From Flavobacteriales bacterium (GTDB taxonomy: Bacteria > Bacteroidota > Bacteroidia > Flavobacteriales_F > PHOS-HE28): a stretch of DNA of 64,000 nt. Positions within the stretch are counted from its first letter, which is position 1. Every line of letters begins with the position of its first letter. Below are positions 27,042 through 36,355 of this stretch, one piece after another. Below the pieces are notes generated by a model, which was not told where the DNA came from, ran no database searches, and worked only from the letters and a program-made list of their open reading frames with translations. The translations under genes and the position numbers were made by a program. The stretch lies in contig JADJCX010000005.1 in NCBI GenBank assembly GCA_016703005.1, positions 124,001 to 188,000 on the forward strand. Reading direction: 5' to 3'.

Positions 27042-29534
27042 CTAGAACCAAGCAACCAACTTCAAGTTGAACCGGCGCGGGCTGAGGTAGTCAGGGATCG
27101 CATAGTAGCGACCGCGAACATCCTGTACCCATGTGTGATCCACTACGTTGCTCACGTTCAACAGGTTGAAGACTTCAAGAGACAGCCACATATCGTGCAT
27201 GCCCAGCCATTTCTTACGCTGGCCTTCGGCTCCGATGAACTGCTTGCTGAAGCCGATATCCACTCGCCGGTAGAAGCTTGTGCGCAATGTGTCCTTGTAC
27301 CGCTCGAAGCTGGGTGGACCGAAGGGTAGGCCGGTGCCCAATACCAGGTTCAAATGCACCTTCCACGTTGGCCAGCGCGGCATTTCGTCTTGGAAGAACA
27401 GCGCGAACGTGACCCGCTGATCGGTAGGTCGAGGGATGTAGCCCGGTTCGACGCGAACGGTATCAACGGCCACCTGGTCGAAGGTGTAGCCCGGAATGAT
27501 GAGTTGGCCTTTGGCGTTATAGAGCTCGTAATAGAAGTCATCGCTGATGTTCTCCTGGATGCTCAGAATACCGAGCGACGCCCAACTCTCGATGCCCTCG
27601 ATGAATTCACCGTTCAATTTCAGGTCGAGGCCCGTGGCATATCCGCTCGAATTGTTCGTTGCATAGTAGCGGATCCGCACGTTGTCCACTTCATACGGGA
27701 TCAGATCGTCGAGGATCTTGTAGTAGGCTTCGGTGCTGAATTTGAACGGCCGTCCCCAGAATTTGAAATAGCGGTCCCAGCCCAGTACGAAGTGGATGCT
27801 CTTTTGTGCCTTGATATCCGGATTGAGCGTCCCATCCAAGCCACGGAGTTCGCGATAGAACGGGGGCTGGTAGTAGTAGCCAGCCGCGAACCAGTAGCTG
27901 TTGTCGCGTTCCACGACCTTCCCCTTCTTGGTCGAACGTTTTCCGCCAGGCTGCCACTTGATGCGCCCCCGCGGGCTGAAAACCGTTTGGCCGTTGTACG
28001 ACCAGTGCTGCACGCGTCCGCCAAGCGTGGCGCTCAGTGTTCCACTGCTGTCTCGGCCCGTGGTCCATTCCCAAGCGTTCTGCAGGTATGCGCTGGCGCG
28101 GATGCTCTCGATCGCCAATTTGGTTTTGAGGCTGTACTGAAGTTCCAGGTTCTCACCGCCGTTGTATGGGATGCTGTAGTCCGCACTATCCACCATGCTC
28201 CACTCGCTCAGCTTGTCGTTTATCTGTTCGCTGCGCGCGTCCACTCCCCATTGCAGGTAGCTGCGTGCGAGCGTTTTGAAGCCTTTGTGCGAAATGGTGT
28301 AGAGCGTGGCGTCCAACTCATTACGCGCGTGATCGAGGAAGGTGCCAATGCCGAGGTTCCGCACAGCTTCACCGAACTGGTCGCTGCCCAGATCGCGCTC
28401 CAACTCGCTCAACAGGTATTGACCGAGAATATCGAAGCGTTCGGTTTCGTGCGTGCGCGTGGCGCCGAAGTTGAACTTCAACAGCAGGTCCTTGCGCGGG
28501 CGGATGTTCAGTCCCACCACGGTGCTCCACGTCTCGAACTCGGTCCGCTCGATACCATCGTAGTACACCGTGAACCGCAGCGCCTCGTTGAAGTTGCCGA
28601 GTTCGGTCTCCCGGTCCTGCGGCTCGAAGATGTACTTGTTCTTGCTGTACAACCCGAGGAAGCTCAGCTCCACTTTGTCGGTGAGGTCATAGGTCCAGTA
28701 GCTCTGCAGATCGGTGTAGCGCGGGTCGTACTCGCCTTTCGTGTCCAAGCCGCGCAGCACGAGTTCGGTGCTGCGGTAGCGGAAGCCCGTGACCTGTCGG
28801 AGCCGCTTGCCCAGCATGGCGCTTTCAACCGAGACCGCAGCACCCAACGTGCTGGCCATTACGGTGGCGGCGAACTTCTTCGGACGCTTGTACTGGATGT
28901 CGAGCACGCTGCTCATCTTATCACCGTAGCGAGCGTCGAACCCGCCCGCACTGAATTGTATGCGCTCCACCATGTCGGGGTTCGGGAAGGAGAGGCCTTC
29001 CTGCTGCCCAGCGCGAACGAGAAAGGGCCGCATCACCTCCACATCGTTCACATACACCAGGTTCTCGTCGTAGTTGCCCCCGCGCACGCTGTAGCCGCTG
29101 CTCAGCTCATTGCGGATGTTGGCGCCCATTCCGCTCAGCATGCTTTCTATGCCCCCGGTTATCGAGGGATTGAACACGACCACTTTCGGGTCCAGTCTCT
29201 CAATACCTCCGCCACGCTCCCCTGATCGTTTGAACGTGGCCAGCGAACGGCTGCCGAGCTGCACGTCCAATGTCCGCCTTTCCCCTGGTGCCAGCGTCAA
29301 CGTGATCGTCGTATCCATGCCCACTTGACGGAACAATAACAACGCGGTCCCGGAAGGCACTGCTATCTCATACTTGCCATCGTCGTCGGTCTGGGCAACG
29401 GTCTTGCCACCGACCAAGGTGATCAGAACGTCGGGGGCTACTTCGTTGTCTCCCGTGCGAACGGTACCCGAAACGGTGGCCTGGCTTTGCGCAAGAACCG
29501 CTAGGGAAGCGGCCTGCAGGAGCAGGAGCAGCAA
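27042..29534 (-). CDS. TonB-dependent outer-membrane receptor with CarboxypepD-like N-terminus
   Basis: 830 residues from a TTG; no in-frame ATG exists upstream, and the frame is closed by TAG about 24 bases earlier, with CTG at 29549 as the only other candidate. The signal peptide (LLLLLQAASLAVLAQS) precedes a CarboxypepD_reg-like domain (ATVSGTVRTGDNEVAPDVLI). The plug domain is then seen (SGYSVRGGNYDENLVYVNDV). The remaining ~600 residues form the 22-strand barrel, ending in LVAWF. Such receptors import siderophores, glycans or peptides, powered by TonB-ExbBD. The substrate is unknown. Confidence 0.88.
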   Translation of the reverse strand: MLLLLLQAASLAVLAQSQATVSGTVRTGDNEVAPDVLITLVGGKTVAQTDDDGKYEIAVPSGTALLLFRQVGMDTTITLTLAPGERRTLDVQLGSRSLATFKRSGERGGGIERLDPKVVVFNPSITGGIESMLSGMGANIRNELSSGYSVRGGNYDENLVYVNDVEVMRPFLVRAGQQEGLSFPNPDMVERIQFSAGGFDARYGDKMSSVLDIQYKRPKKFAATVMASTLGAAVSVESAMLGKRLRQVTGFRYRSTELVLRGLDTKGEYDPRYTDLQSYWTYDLTDKVELSFLGLYSKNKYIFEPQDRETELGNFNEALRFTVYYDGIERTEFETWSTVVGLNIRPRKDLLLKFNFGATRTHETERFDILGQYLLSELERDLGSDQFGEAVRNLGIGTFLDHARNELDATLYTISHKGFKTLARSYLQWGVDARSEQINDKLSEWSMVDSADYSIPYNGGENLELQYSLKTKLAIESIRASAYLQNAWEWTTGRDSSGTLSATLGGRVQHWSYNGQTVFSPRGRIKWQPGGKRSTKKGKVVERDNSYWFAAGYYYQPPFYRELRGLDGTLNPDIKAQKSIHFVLGWDRYFKFWGRPFKFSTEAYYKILDDLIPYEVDNVRIRYYATNNSSGYATGLDLKLNGEFIEGIESWASLGILSIQENISDDFYYELYNAKGQLIIPGYTFDQVAVDTVRVEPGYIPRPTDQRVTFALFFQDEMPRWPTWKVHLNLVLGTGLPFGPPSFERYKDTLRTSFYRRVDIGFSKQFIGAEGQRKKWLGMHDMWLSLEVFNLLNVSNVVDHTWVQDVRGRYYAIPDYLSPRRFNLKLVAWF

Positions 29535-29628
29535 TGGCCTGAAATTCAGGGGGCGCTAAAGTAACGGGGCTTGCCAGCGCACATTGTGCACCGGTGCAAT
29601 GCTACTCTCGGACGGCAGCGGCTAGTGC

Positions 29629-29919
29629 TCAGTTATGGATCGCGTGCCCAATGTGGGCCACCAGGTCATTGGCTGTGCCGAAGTGCTCCAGCACTTTGAC
29701 GCGACTGCGCTGAAGATGATGCTTCAGGATGTTGCGCGGCGCCTCCTCCACTTTCCCCTCGATCACCAAGATGTCCCACGAGGTGCGGTTCAATTGGTCC
29801 AGCACATCGATACCATCGTTGACACCCACAGCGATGAAGCCATGCGTGCGCAACTCCGATAGGACGTTGTCGAGCTCTTGATCGTTCGGGCCGTAAACGA
29901 GGATGCGTTGGCTGCTCAT
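29629..29919 (-). CDS. Receiver-like (CheY-fold) single-domain protein
   Basis: 96 residues starting MSSQRILVYGPNDQELDNVLSEL. It has the alternating beta-alpha pattern of a receiver domain, but the phosphoacceptor region is atypical: the strand WDILVIEG ends in I-E-G rather than a D followed by M/L-P. Acidic residues at the start of the fold are also weak (GPNDQE). Either a degenerate receiver or an unrelated Rossmann-like protein. It lies 94 bases upstream of the TonB receptor on the same strand. Confidence 0.55.
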   Translation of the reverse strand: MSSQRILVYGPNDQELDNVLSELRTHGFIAVGVNDGIDVLDQLNRTSWDILVIEGKVEEAPRNILKHHLQRSRVKVLEHFGTANDLVAHIGHAIHN

Positions 29920-30064
29920 GCTTTATCCAAGCCACCCGGCTGGTTAGCGGATGCTCTGCTTCCAAAGAAAGTACTTCCGGCCATTCACACGACATGTGCT
30001 TTTCAACCGGAGTTTGTGGGTTTCGTTTTCCCGCACCGTCAGTAGGACGATCTCAAGGACCACA

Positions 30065-30706
30065 TCACTTCTTCAGCAACTTGAAGGCGTGGCTCCACTG
30101 GTTGCGTGTGAAACCGGGCAGACACCAAAGAATGCACAGCGGCTCGATCGCACGTGCCGCCTCAACGCCGCCCATGTCTTCGGCATCCCATCCGAAGTCA
30201 GTGAGCAGGGTGGATACCGTGGTCTTCGCGGCGGGGTCATTCCCGCAGATGAACATGCTCGGTCGGCCTTCTTGGAAGTGTGGGTCCACCATGTAGGCAT
30301 TGCCCACACTGTTGAACGCCTTCACGAAATGGGCATCGGGATTGATCCGCTGCAAACGTTCCATCAAACTTTCGTCCAGCGAGCTGAAGTACTTAAGGAC
30401 ACCGTTGGTAGGTGGTGCATCAGCAATAGGATTCGTTGTATCGATCACGGTCTTGCCAGCAAGGTCCTTGCTGTCGCATAGCCGCACCACCATTTCGGCT
30501 GCGGTGCCTTTTGTGGCGAGCACGATCACCTCGCCGAATGCCGCAGTGGTCTTATGATCCCCAAGCTTGCCTTCGGGGTTCTTGTCCAACCAGTCGGCAA
30601 GTTTGTCGGTGTTACGTGTTCCCACCATCACTTCATGGCCCTTCTTCAGGAATCCGGTGGCCAATACTTGGCCCACCATACCGCTTCCGAGTATTCCGAT
30701 CTTCAT
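30065..30706 (-). CDS. NAD(P)-binding F420-type oxidoreductase
   Basis: 213 residues from the ATG at 30706 (MKIGILGSGMVGQVLATGF). The Rossmann dinucleotide-binding GxGxxG motif is explicit, followed by VMVGTRN (NADP-preferring arginine) and the VIDTTNPIAD segment, matching the NADP oxidoreductase coenzyme F420-dependent family (F420 reductase-like). F420 itself is not expected in most Bacteroidota, so the natural acceptor is uncertain. It stands alone in its region. Confidence 0.82.
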   Translation of the reverse strand: MKIGILGSGMVGQVLATGFLKKGHEVMVGTRNTDKLADWLDKNPEGKLGDHKTTAAFGEVIVLATKGTAAEMVVRLCDSKDLAGKTVIDTTNPIADAPPTNGVLKYFSSLDESLMERLQRINPDAHFVKAFNSVGNAYMVDPHFQEGRPSMFICGNDPAAKTTVSTLLTDFGWDAEDMGGVEAARAIEPLCILWCLPGFTRNQWSHAFKLLKK

Positions 30707-30839
30707 ATTATAGGGGTTGCATTGTTTGCGCCCTAAAGGAAGCTGACGGATTCCGGACAATCAACCGAAATGTCATATCCCAAAGTCAGTCGTCGCAAAA
30801 TGTTGGCGTCCGCCTACCATACTATCCTTCCCCGACTTT

Positions 30840-31478
30840 CTACTTCTTCTTTTTGAAATCCCCGTTGCGCCATGCTTGCAGGAACTGGGCCCATGCTATC
30901 GGGTTGAAGAGGTTGATGCTCGGTGTACCACCACTTTGATAAAGCTTGGTACGGTCCTGCGCCATGGCATAGCTGAAGCTCTGGTAGGCATCGGGCGGCA
31001 GGTTCTCCATGCGCTGCATCATCTCCGCAGGGCTAAGGTTCTTCAAGCTTCGCTGGTAATCATCGTCAGGCAGGTCCAAGGCCAGGAACGCCTGATCGAA
31101 TTGCTCCCGGCTGGGCCATGGGTAAACCGTGAATTCCTTCAACAGGATGGTATCGCTTTCCAACTGGTGGATGATGGAATACTTCTTCTCGGTCAGGTCG
31201 GTCGGAACCACGTACTGGCTGCGTTTGAAGCCAACGGCACTGAACAACAGGGTGTCGCCCTCTTGAGCCACGAAACTGAAGTATCCGAACACGTCGCTCA
31301 TCGTTCCCCGATAGCTGTTCTTGATGAGCACATTGGTGAAGGGCACTGCCGCCAAGGAATCACCTGTTACCACCACCCCGCTGAACTGGATCAACGTTCG
31401 GGTGTCCGCTTGTGCTGACGCATGGTTGACGAGCAACACAACGGTGGACGTGAAGAGGAGCGATCTGAGGATATTCAT
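30840..31478 (-). CDS. Secreted CarboxypepD-regulatory-like domain protein
   Basis: 212 residues from the ATG at 31478, with a signal peptide ending in ASAQA. Residues ~30-105 (FSGVVVTGDSLAAVPFTNV, then FGYFSFVAQEGDTLLFSAVG) are a CarboxypepD_reg-like beta-sandwich of the sort seen at the front of TonB receptors. The C-terminal half is helical and ends KKKK. Bacteroidota have many stand-alone copies of unknown role, predicted periplasmic or outer-membrane-associated. Confidence 0.75.
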   Translation of the reverse strand: MNILRSLLFTSTVVLLVNHASAQADTRTLIQFSGVVVTGDSLAAVPFTNVLIKNSYRGTMSDVFGYFSFVAQEGDTLLFSAVGFKRSQYVVPTDLTEKKYSIIHQLESDTILLKEFTVYPWPSREQFDQAFLALDLPDDDYQRSLKNLSPAEMMQRMENLPPDAYQSFSYAMAQDRTKLYQSGGTPSINLFNPIAWAQFLQAWRNGDFKKKK

Positions 31479-31610
31479 CGGGGCTAAAGGTATTCGTGGC
31501 GACATGTGTGGTGGTCAGGACGGACCGGGCTTCGGGCTGACTGGGAGGGTGGGGAAGCGTATTGTTGCACTGTGGCGCGGATCAATGACATTCGTGCTCC
31601 GAAACAGATC

Positions 31611-32702
31611 ATGACGATGCTCAACGCGTTCTTCAGCAGTACCAGTATCCGTGCCGTTCTGGTGAGCACCACCTTCACGTTTTTTGGCGGGTTGTGCGCT
31701 CAGATCACGATCGACCAAACGGACATGCCCAGTGCCGGAGACTTGTCCGTGCGTTGGACCACCGCCGTAACGGCCTTCGACGATGCGGACACCGGCCCGA
31801 ACCACGTATGGGACTACAGTACCCTGGCGCCCACCCTTGAAACGGCCGATACCGCCGTGGCCGTGAGCAGCACACCGTTCCTGTACCAGCTGTTCTTCAA
31901 CAACCCCTTTGTTTACCCCGATCACGACGCGGACTACGCCGTGCGCGGGCAGGAGTTCGATTTTCAAGCGTTGCAGTTGACGGAGGTGTACGACTATTTC
32001 CGGCGCGATGCGGATGGTTTCGACAATGTCGGCTTCGGTGCGAACATCAACGGCGTGCCCGCGAGCGTACAGCGGTTGCCGGTGGATCACATCTACGAAT
32101 TGCCGTTGGACTTCGGCAACACCAGTAGCAGTTTCAGCACATGGCAGGTGGAAGTACCCACGCTCCTGTTCTTCCGGCAGGAACAGCAGCGGGACAACAC
32201 CGTGGACGGTTGGGGCACGCTCTATCTGTCCACCGACACGTTCCAGGTCTTACGCGTTGCAAGCGTGCTGAACCGCACCGATAGTGTGTACGTCGACCAG
32301 TTCGGCATCGGGTTCACGCTGCCGGAGCCAGAGACCATCGAATACAAGTGGCTTGCGGAAGGCATGGATATTCCCGTCCTCCAAGTGAATACCGTGGGCG
32401 GGCAACCCACCACCGTTCGGTTCTGGTACGATTCCCTCACCGTTGGAACCACCGAGATCGATGCTGCCGCAGCGCCGGTGGTATTTCCGAACCCGACAAA
32501 TGATCTGGTGCACGTACGATTGCCGAACGCCGATGGTGGCACATTGAGCTTGTTCGATGCCGCTGGTCGGATGGTGCGTTCCGTCACTGTTCCGCGTGGT
32601 GCGGTCATCGCCACAGTGGATGTTGCCGGGTTGGCATCCGGGCTCTATGACATCAGACTGGACAACAGTGTCTGGAGCGGTAAACTGGCGATCGAACAGT
32701 AG
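31611..32702 (+). CDS. T9SS-exported protein of unknown function
   Basis: 363 residues from the ATG at 31611 (MTMLNAFF). The signal peptide ends at GGLCAQ. The central region (residues ~35-270) is beta-rich, with no domain I recognise. The last ~75 residues are an intact T9SS type A sorting domain: VVFPNPTNDLVHVRL, LSLFDAAGRMVRSVT, and SGLYDIRL near the end. The product should be secreted across the outer membrane and processed at the surface. It is one of three T9SS cargo genes here without an indel. Confidence 0.82.
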   Translation: MTMLNAFFSSTSIRAVLVSTTFTFFGGLCAQITIDQTDMPSAGDLSVRWTTAVTAFDDADTGPNHVWDYSTLAPTLETADTAVAVSSTPFLYQLFFNNPFVYPDHDADYAVRGQEFDFQALQLTEVYDYFRRDADGFDNVGFGANINGVPASVQRLPVDHIYELPLDFGNTSSSFSTWQVEVPTLLFFRQEQQRDNTVDGWGTLYLSTDTFQVLRVASVLNRTDSVYVDQFGIGFTLPEPETIEYKWLAEGMDIPVLQVNTVGGQPTTVRFWYDSLTVGTTEIDAAAAPVVFPNPTNDLVHVRLPNADGGTLSLFDAAGRMVRSVTVPRGAVIATVDVAGLASGLYDIRLDNSVWSGKLAIEQ

Positions 32703-32762
32703 CTCATTCCCATGCGCCGCTTGTCGGCTTGCATGAGAACAACGTTATCACTGCACAGCCGA

Positions 32763-33446
32763 ATGCGCATCCTACGCCTTTTCGATCCGCGCAAACACTG
32801 GCGCATGCATTTTGGTCTGTTCGCGCTGGGTGTCAGTATTGTTCTCGGCATCAACGCATGGGTGTTGCGGAAGTCGGAGCCGGGAATTGTCGGCAAGGAG
32901 GCGGACCTGAGAACGGCGCACACGATCATGGTGCTCGGAAGTTTCGTCAGCGATGCCGGTGTGAGCGGTTGTGTGGAGGAGCGTCTGCAACGCGGGCTTT
33001 CCGTGTATCGCATTGGCAAAGGGCAACGGTTCCTGCTCACCGGCGACCATGGCCGAAAAGGCTACGATGAGGTGAACACGATGATGGACCGGTTGATCGC
33101 ATTGGGCGTTCCGAAGGAGCACATCTTTCTCGACCACGCCGGCTTCGATACGTACGACAGCATGTGGCGCGCGAAGCAGGTTTTCCAAGTGGACAGTGTG
33201 ACCATCGTCAGCCAAGGCTTTCACTTGCCACGGGCGCAGTACATCGCTGCCTCGCTCGGGTTGAATGCACAGTCCATTGCGGCGGACCCGGTGGGTGGAA
33301 GCGTTTGCGACCGAGCGGGAATGCGCGAGCCCCTTGCGCGCGTGAAGGCTTTCTGCAATGTGTTGTTCGGTGCCGCGCCCCACCACGGCGGCCAGCCCAT
33401 ACCGATCACCGGCCCGGCCAATGCATCACACGATCGTATTCAATAG
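32763..33446 (+). CDS. SanA/YdcF-type DUF218 membrane protein
   Basis: 227 residues from an ATG at 32763 (MRILRLFDPRKHW); earlier in-frame starts at 32712 and 32733 are possible. One membrane segment (FGLFALGVSIVLGINAWVL) anchors a DUF218 domain with TIMVLGSFVSDAG, FLLTGDHG, DEVNTMMDRLIALGVP and TIVSQGFHLPRAQYIA, as in SanA. The domain binds a small anionic ligand; SanA in enterics protects the envelope against vancomycin. It lies directly after the T9SS gene on the same strand. Confidence 0.83.
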   Translation: MRILRLFDPRKHWRMHFGLFALGVSIVLGINAWVLRKSEPGIVGKEADLRTAHTIMVLGSFVSDAGVSGCVEERLQRGLSVYRIGKGQRFLLTGDHGRKGYDEVNTMMDRLIALGVPKEHIFLDHAGFDTYDSMWRAKQVFQVDSVTIVSQGFHLPRAQYIAASLGLNAQSIAADPVGGSVCDRAGMREPLARVKAFCNVLFGAAPHHGGQPIPITGPANASHDRIQ

Positions 33447-33557
33447 CCAATGACCAATACTGAATTTTCAATGCTCAAGTTGGGCGTGCGTTTGGTCGCA
33501 CATCATCGTGTTCCAACTGGAAATTGGATATTGGTCATTCATCATTGAACATTCACG
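33447..33557. repeat. Intergenic inverted repeat with AATGACCAATA arms
   Basis: An 11-base arm AATGACCAATA (about 33450-33460) is matched by TATTGGTCATT (about 33530-33540). The AT-rich flanks (CTGAATTTTCAATG and GAAATTGGA) and a final CATCATTGAACATTC match intergenic word repeats common in Bacteroidota. No gene is seen in the 100 bases between the stops. Confidence 0.55.
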
Positions 33558-34268
33558 ATGGACGCCATTCGCATCGATACCGCACAGAACGTGGGCGTGG
33601 ACCACGAAGTAGCGAGCTTGGGTGAGCGCGGCTTGGCGTGGTTCTTCGACCGGTTGATCCTTGCTGGCTGGTTGATCGCGGTGCTCTTCTTGGTGAGCCT
33701 CGGCGATTTCGGCTTGGTGTTGATCCCATGGTGGGTGACCATGGTCGTTGCCTTGTTGCCTCTCATGCTGTACGACTTCATTTGTGAGGTCACCATGAAC
33801 GGCCAGAGCATCGGCAAGCGCGCACGCAAGATCAAGGTGGCGCGTCTGGACGGCGGCCGACCAACGTTGGGGCAATACATCATGCGCCAAGTGCTGCGCC
33901 CGATCGACGGCTTCAGCTACCTCGGCGCTATCGTGATCCTGGTGAACGGGAAGGGTCAGCGGCTGGGTGATCTGGCTGCAGGCACCTGCGTGGTGAGCCT
34001 GCGCAAGCGTACTTCCCTGAACGACACTTTGCTGGTAGAAGTGGAACCAACTCACGTTCCACTGTACCCCGAGGCGGTCAGGCTCACCGATGCACAAGCG
34101 CAGCTGATCAAGGAGGTGCTTTACGGCAACCGAGGCGACAATCGCTCGCACATTCTGTTGCAGGCCGCGGAGAAGGTGCAGGTGATCCTGAACGTGCGCA
34201 CCGACCAGCGGCCACAGGATTTTCTGATCCGCGTGCTGAAGGACTACGTCACCTTGACAGGGAAATAA
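33558..34268 (+). CDS. RDD family membrane protein
   Basis: 236 residues. The RDD motif appears as ERGLAWFFDRLILAG (Arg and Asp in the first membrane segment), followed by a second hydrophobic segment and NGQSIGKRARKIKV plus LGQYIMRQVLRPID, the conserved second half of the domain. The C-terminal ~80 residues form a soluble helical extension. RDD proteins are inner-membrane proteins, some acting in ion or amine transport; the role here is unknown. Confidence 0.85.
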   Translation: MDAIRIDTAQNVGVDHEVASLGERGLAWFFDRLILAGWLIAVLFLVSLGDFGLVLIPWWVTMVVALLPLMLYDFICEVTMNGQSIGKRARKIKVARLDGGRPTLGQYIMRQVLRPIDGFSYLGAIVILVNGKGQRLGDLAAGTCVVSLRKRTSLNDTLLVEVEPTHVPLYPEAVRLTDAQAQLIKEVLYGNRGDNRSHILLQAAEKVQVILNVRTDQRPQDFLIRVLKDYVTLTGK

Positions 34269-34274
34269 TCGCGC

Positions 34275-34739
34275 TCAGTTCTGAATGATAATGATGGTGG
34301 CGTTGAGCACCTTCATGCGCTCGCTGTGGCGCATGCCGTTCACCAGAACGATCTTCTTTTCACCGTCAGGGTTGAGCACGCCGTCCTTCATCAGCGGACC
34401 ATCAACCAGGATCTTCGCAACGTTCTTCGCACTGATCTGGTCCGTTTCGCACTTCGCACCGGTACCGAGGAAAGTCCAGTCGTAGAACAGCACGCGGCCG
34501 TTCGGGTTCGACTGCATTTGCTTGTCCTTGTCGTTGTACTCGCGCCATTTGATGAAGGCGATCTCAGTACCATCCAGCGTCTGTACCGAGAAGTCGCATA
34601 GGCCCAGTTTGCAATCCTTCTTCACCAGCTTGCAATAGGGTGTTCCATCAACGGTAACGAGGCCGTCGTCCACATCCACTTTCTGTGCACGCACTGAGGC
34701 GAAGGAGAAGAGAACGACAAGGAGGAGCAGGTAGCGCAT
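34275..34739 (-). CDS. Secreted protein of unknown function
   Basis: 154 residues with a signal peptide ending in ASVRAQK. The mature part is beta-rich with conserved-looking cysteines (YCKLVKKDCKLGLCDF) and a late NGMRHSERMKVLNA segment. No domain recognised. Its strand is opposite to the RDD gene, with which it converges six bases away. Confidence 0.65.
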   Translation of the reverse strand: MRYLLLLVVLFSFASVRAQKVDVDDGLVTVDGTPYCKLVKKDCKLGLCDFSVQTLDGTEIAFIKWREYNDKDKQMQSNPNGRVLFYDWTFLGTGAKCETDQISAKNVAKILVDGPLMKDGVLNPDGEKKIVLVNGMRHSERMKVLNATIIIIQN

Positions 34740-34773
34740 GATCGGATGTTGTGCGGTGAAAGTAGTGGTGGGG

Positions 34774-35571
34774 TCAGGGTTTCGTCATGCGCAGGGCGTA
34801 CACCATGGGCAACTTGCCTTCCATGCCCTTGATGAAGTAGTTGCCGTCGCCCGAAGGCACGGTCTTGTGGAAGCAGTCGTAGGGCGAACGATCGAACTCA
34901 CGGAAGGCTTCCAACCGCAGACCGTTCCCCATGAGCGCCGTCAGCACATCGGCGAGGGGATGGTTCCACGAGTATGACTCCAACCGCAAGGAGGCATCCG
35001 GTGCGGCATAAGATCCTACTTCGTTCTCGATGATCGCTTCACGGTTGAAGTATGGGTACTGCACGTGCGTGAAGTCGTTGTCGAACATCCACACCGCCGG
35101 ATGGAACTCCGCCATGATGAACCGGCCGCCGGGTTTCAGGTAGCGCGCAACATTCGCGGCCCATGGTTCCAGGTCGGGCAGCCAGCCAATGGTGCCATAG
35201 CTTGTGAAGACGATATCGAAGGCACCTTCCAGCTCCGGACGGAAGTCGATCACATTGCTCTCAATGAACGTTGCTTCCAAGTTGCAACGCTGCGCAAGCT
35301 CCCGTGCCTTGGTAATGGCCGTTCCGCTCAGGTCCAGTCCGGTGACCTTGGCACCCAACCGCGCCAGCGATAACGTGTCCTGTCCGAAGTGGCATTGCAG
35401 ATGCAGCATGTCCAAACCCCCCACATCGCCCATCAAGTCGAGCTCGATGCCGTTCAGCGTTCCCTTGCCCTTCAAGAACGCATCAACATCATAGAATGCC
35501 GAACCATAGTGCAGCTCTGCACGTGCGTCCCACAATGCGCGGTTCGTTTCGAATGCGGTCTTCTGATCCAT
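34774..35571 (-). CDS. Class I SAM-dependent methyltransferase
   Basis: 265 residues. Motif I is MLHLQCHFGQDTLSLARLGA, followed by VTGLDLSGTAI (motif post-I) and FDIVFTSYGTIGWL (motif II region), as in the UbiE/Methyltransf_11-25 group. The HLQCHFG variant (rather than DxGxGxG) is common in one Bacteroidota clade. The substrate is unknown. It follows the LolA-like gene but lies beyond its terminator. Confidence 0.85.
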   Translation of the reverse strand: MDQKTAFETNRALWDARAELHYGSAFYDVDAFLKGKGTLNGIELDLMGDVGGLDMLHLQCHFGQDTLSLARLGAKVTGLDLSGTAITKARELAQRCNLEATFIESNVIDFRPELEGAFDIVFTSYGTIGWLPDLEPWAANVARYLKPGGRFIMAEFHPAVWMFDNDFTHVQYPYFNREAIIENEVGSYAAPDASLRLESYSWNHPLADVLTALMGNGLRLEAFREFDRSPYDCFHKTVPSGDGNYFIKGMEGKLPMVYALRMTKP

Positions 35572-35592
35572 GACGGCGAATGTCGCAACGAA

Positions 35593-35617
35593 AAGGGCGC
35601 CCGTTGGGGGCGCCCTC
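35593..35617 (-). terminator. Intrinsic terminator of the LolA-like gene
   Basis: A strong GC stem (AGGGCGCCC with GGGCGCCCT) with a short loop, followed on the minus strand by TTTTCG. It lies about 21 bases past the LolA-like stop and 22 bases before the next gene's ATG. Confidence 0.8.
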
Positions 35618-35637
35618 TCCAGTTGGTTTTCGTGTGA

Positions 35638-36288
35638 TCAGCGCATGTCGTTTACCGCCACGCCGGGATACTTCGTTTTGTCGAACACGAAGAGCGCATC
35701 GGCCAGTGCCGGGTTCGCAACGAAGCGTTTCAACGTGTAGGTGACGATGTTGCCGTCCTTGTATAGGATCTGCACTTGGCGTGCTTCTTCCTTCGTCTTG
35801 TCGACAGTCAGAATGATGGTGTGGTATGGCTTCGCCGCCGCGTCGGTCGGGAACAACTTGATCGTTTGCATCATGGCTCCCGTTGCATCGGCCTTCTCTT
35901 CCACGAACTGGCTCTTGAAGCCCTTCTCGTACATGGTGAAGAGCTTGCTCGGGTCCAGTTCCTGGTCCATTTCGGCCGGATCACTGATGGTCACTTCGTT
36001 GGTTTCCTTGCTGTAAGTGTACAGCGCGGTGCCGTCGTTGATGATCGTGTTATCGGCCAGCACCAAGTTGAATTTCTTGCCCTTGGTCTTGATCGTGCCG
36101 GTCTGCTTCACATCCAATTTGTCCTTGGTGCTTTGCAGGCGTGTGGTGAAGTCGGCCTCGAAACTTGTCCAGGTCTTGCTCTTCGCCACCAGCTTGTCAA
36201 CGATGGCGCGACTGCGGGCATCGTCCTGCGCGCTGGTATTCAGGTTGAGCAGGAGGGAAGCGGTGAGAAGAAGGAGCGTGCTTTTCAT
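35638..36288 (-). CDS. LolA-like outer-membrane lipoprotein carrier protein
   Basis: 216 residues from the ATG at 36288, chosen because it opens a clean signal peptide (KSTLLLLTASLLLNLNTSAQ). The mature part has the LolA layout: FEADFTTRLQSTKDK, LVLADNTIINDGTALYTYSK, a beta half-barrel, and a hydrophobic C-terminal region. LolA escorts lipoproteins through the periplasm to the outer membrane; Bacteroidota members are often annotated this way although receptor partners differ from those of enterics. Confidence 0.82.
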   Translation of the reverse strand: MKSTLLLLTASLLLNLNTSAQDDARSRAIVDKLVAKSKTWTSFEADFTTRLQSTKDKLDVKQTGTIKTKGKKFNLVLADNTIINDGTALYTYSKETNEVTISDPAEMDQELDPSKLFTMYEKGFKSQFVEEKADATGAMMQTIKLFPTDAAAKPYHTIILTVDKTKEEARQVQILYKDGNIVTYTLKRFVANPALADALFVFDKTKYPGVAVNDMR

Positions 36289-36355
36289 GATGGGGCGAAA
36301 GTAGGCCCGGCAATTGGCAATGCCTGTGCCGAAGTGATCGACCACACGTGAGTCC

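Noticed and set aside
27354..29225. A 623-residue plus-strand open frame opposite the TonB receptor
   Set aside because: It is the antisense of a well-supported receptor in a GC-rich gene; its composition is that of mirrored codons and it has no start context or recognisable domain.
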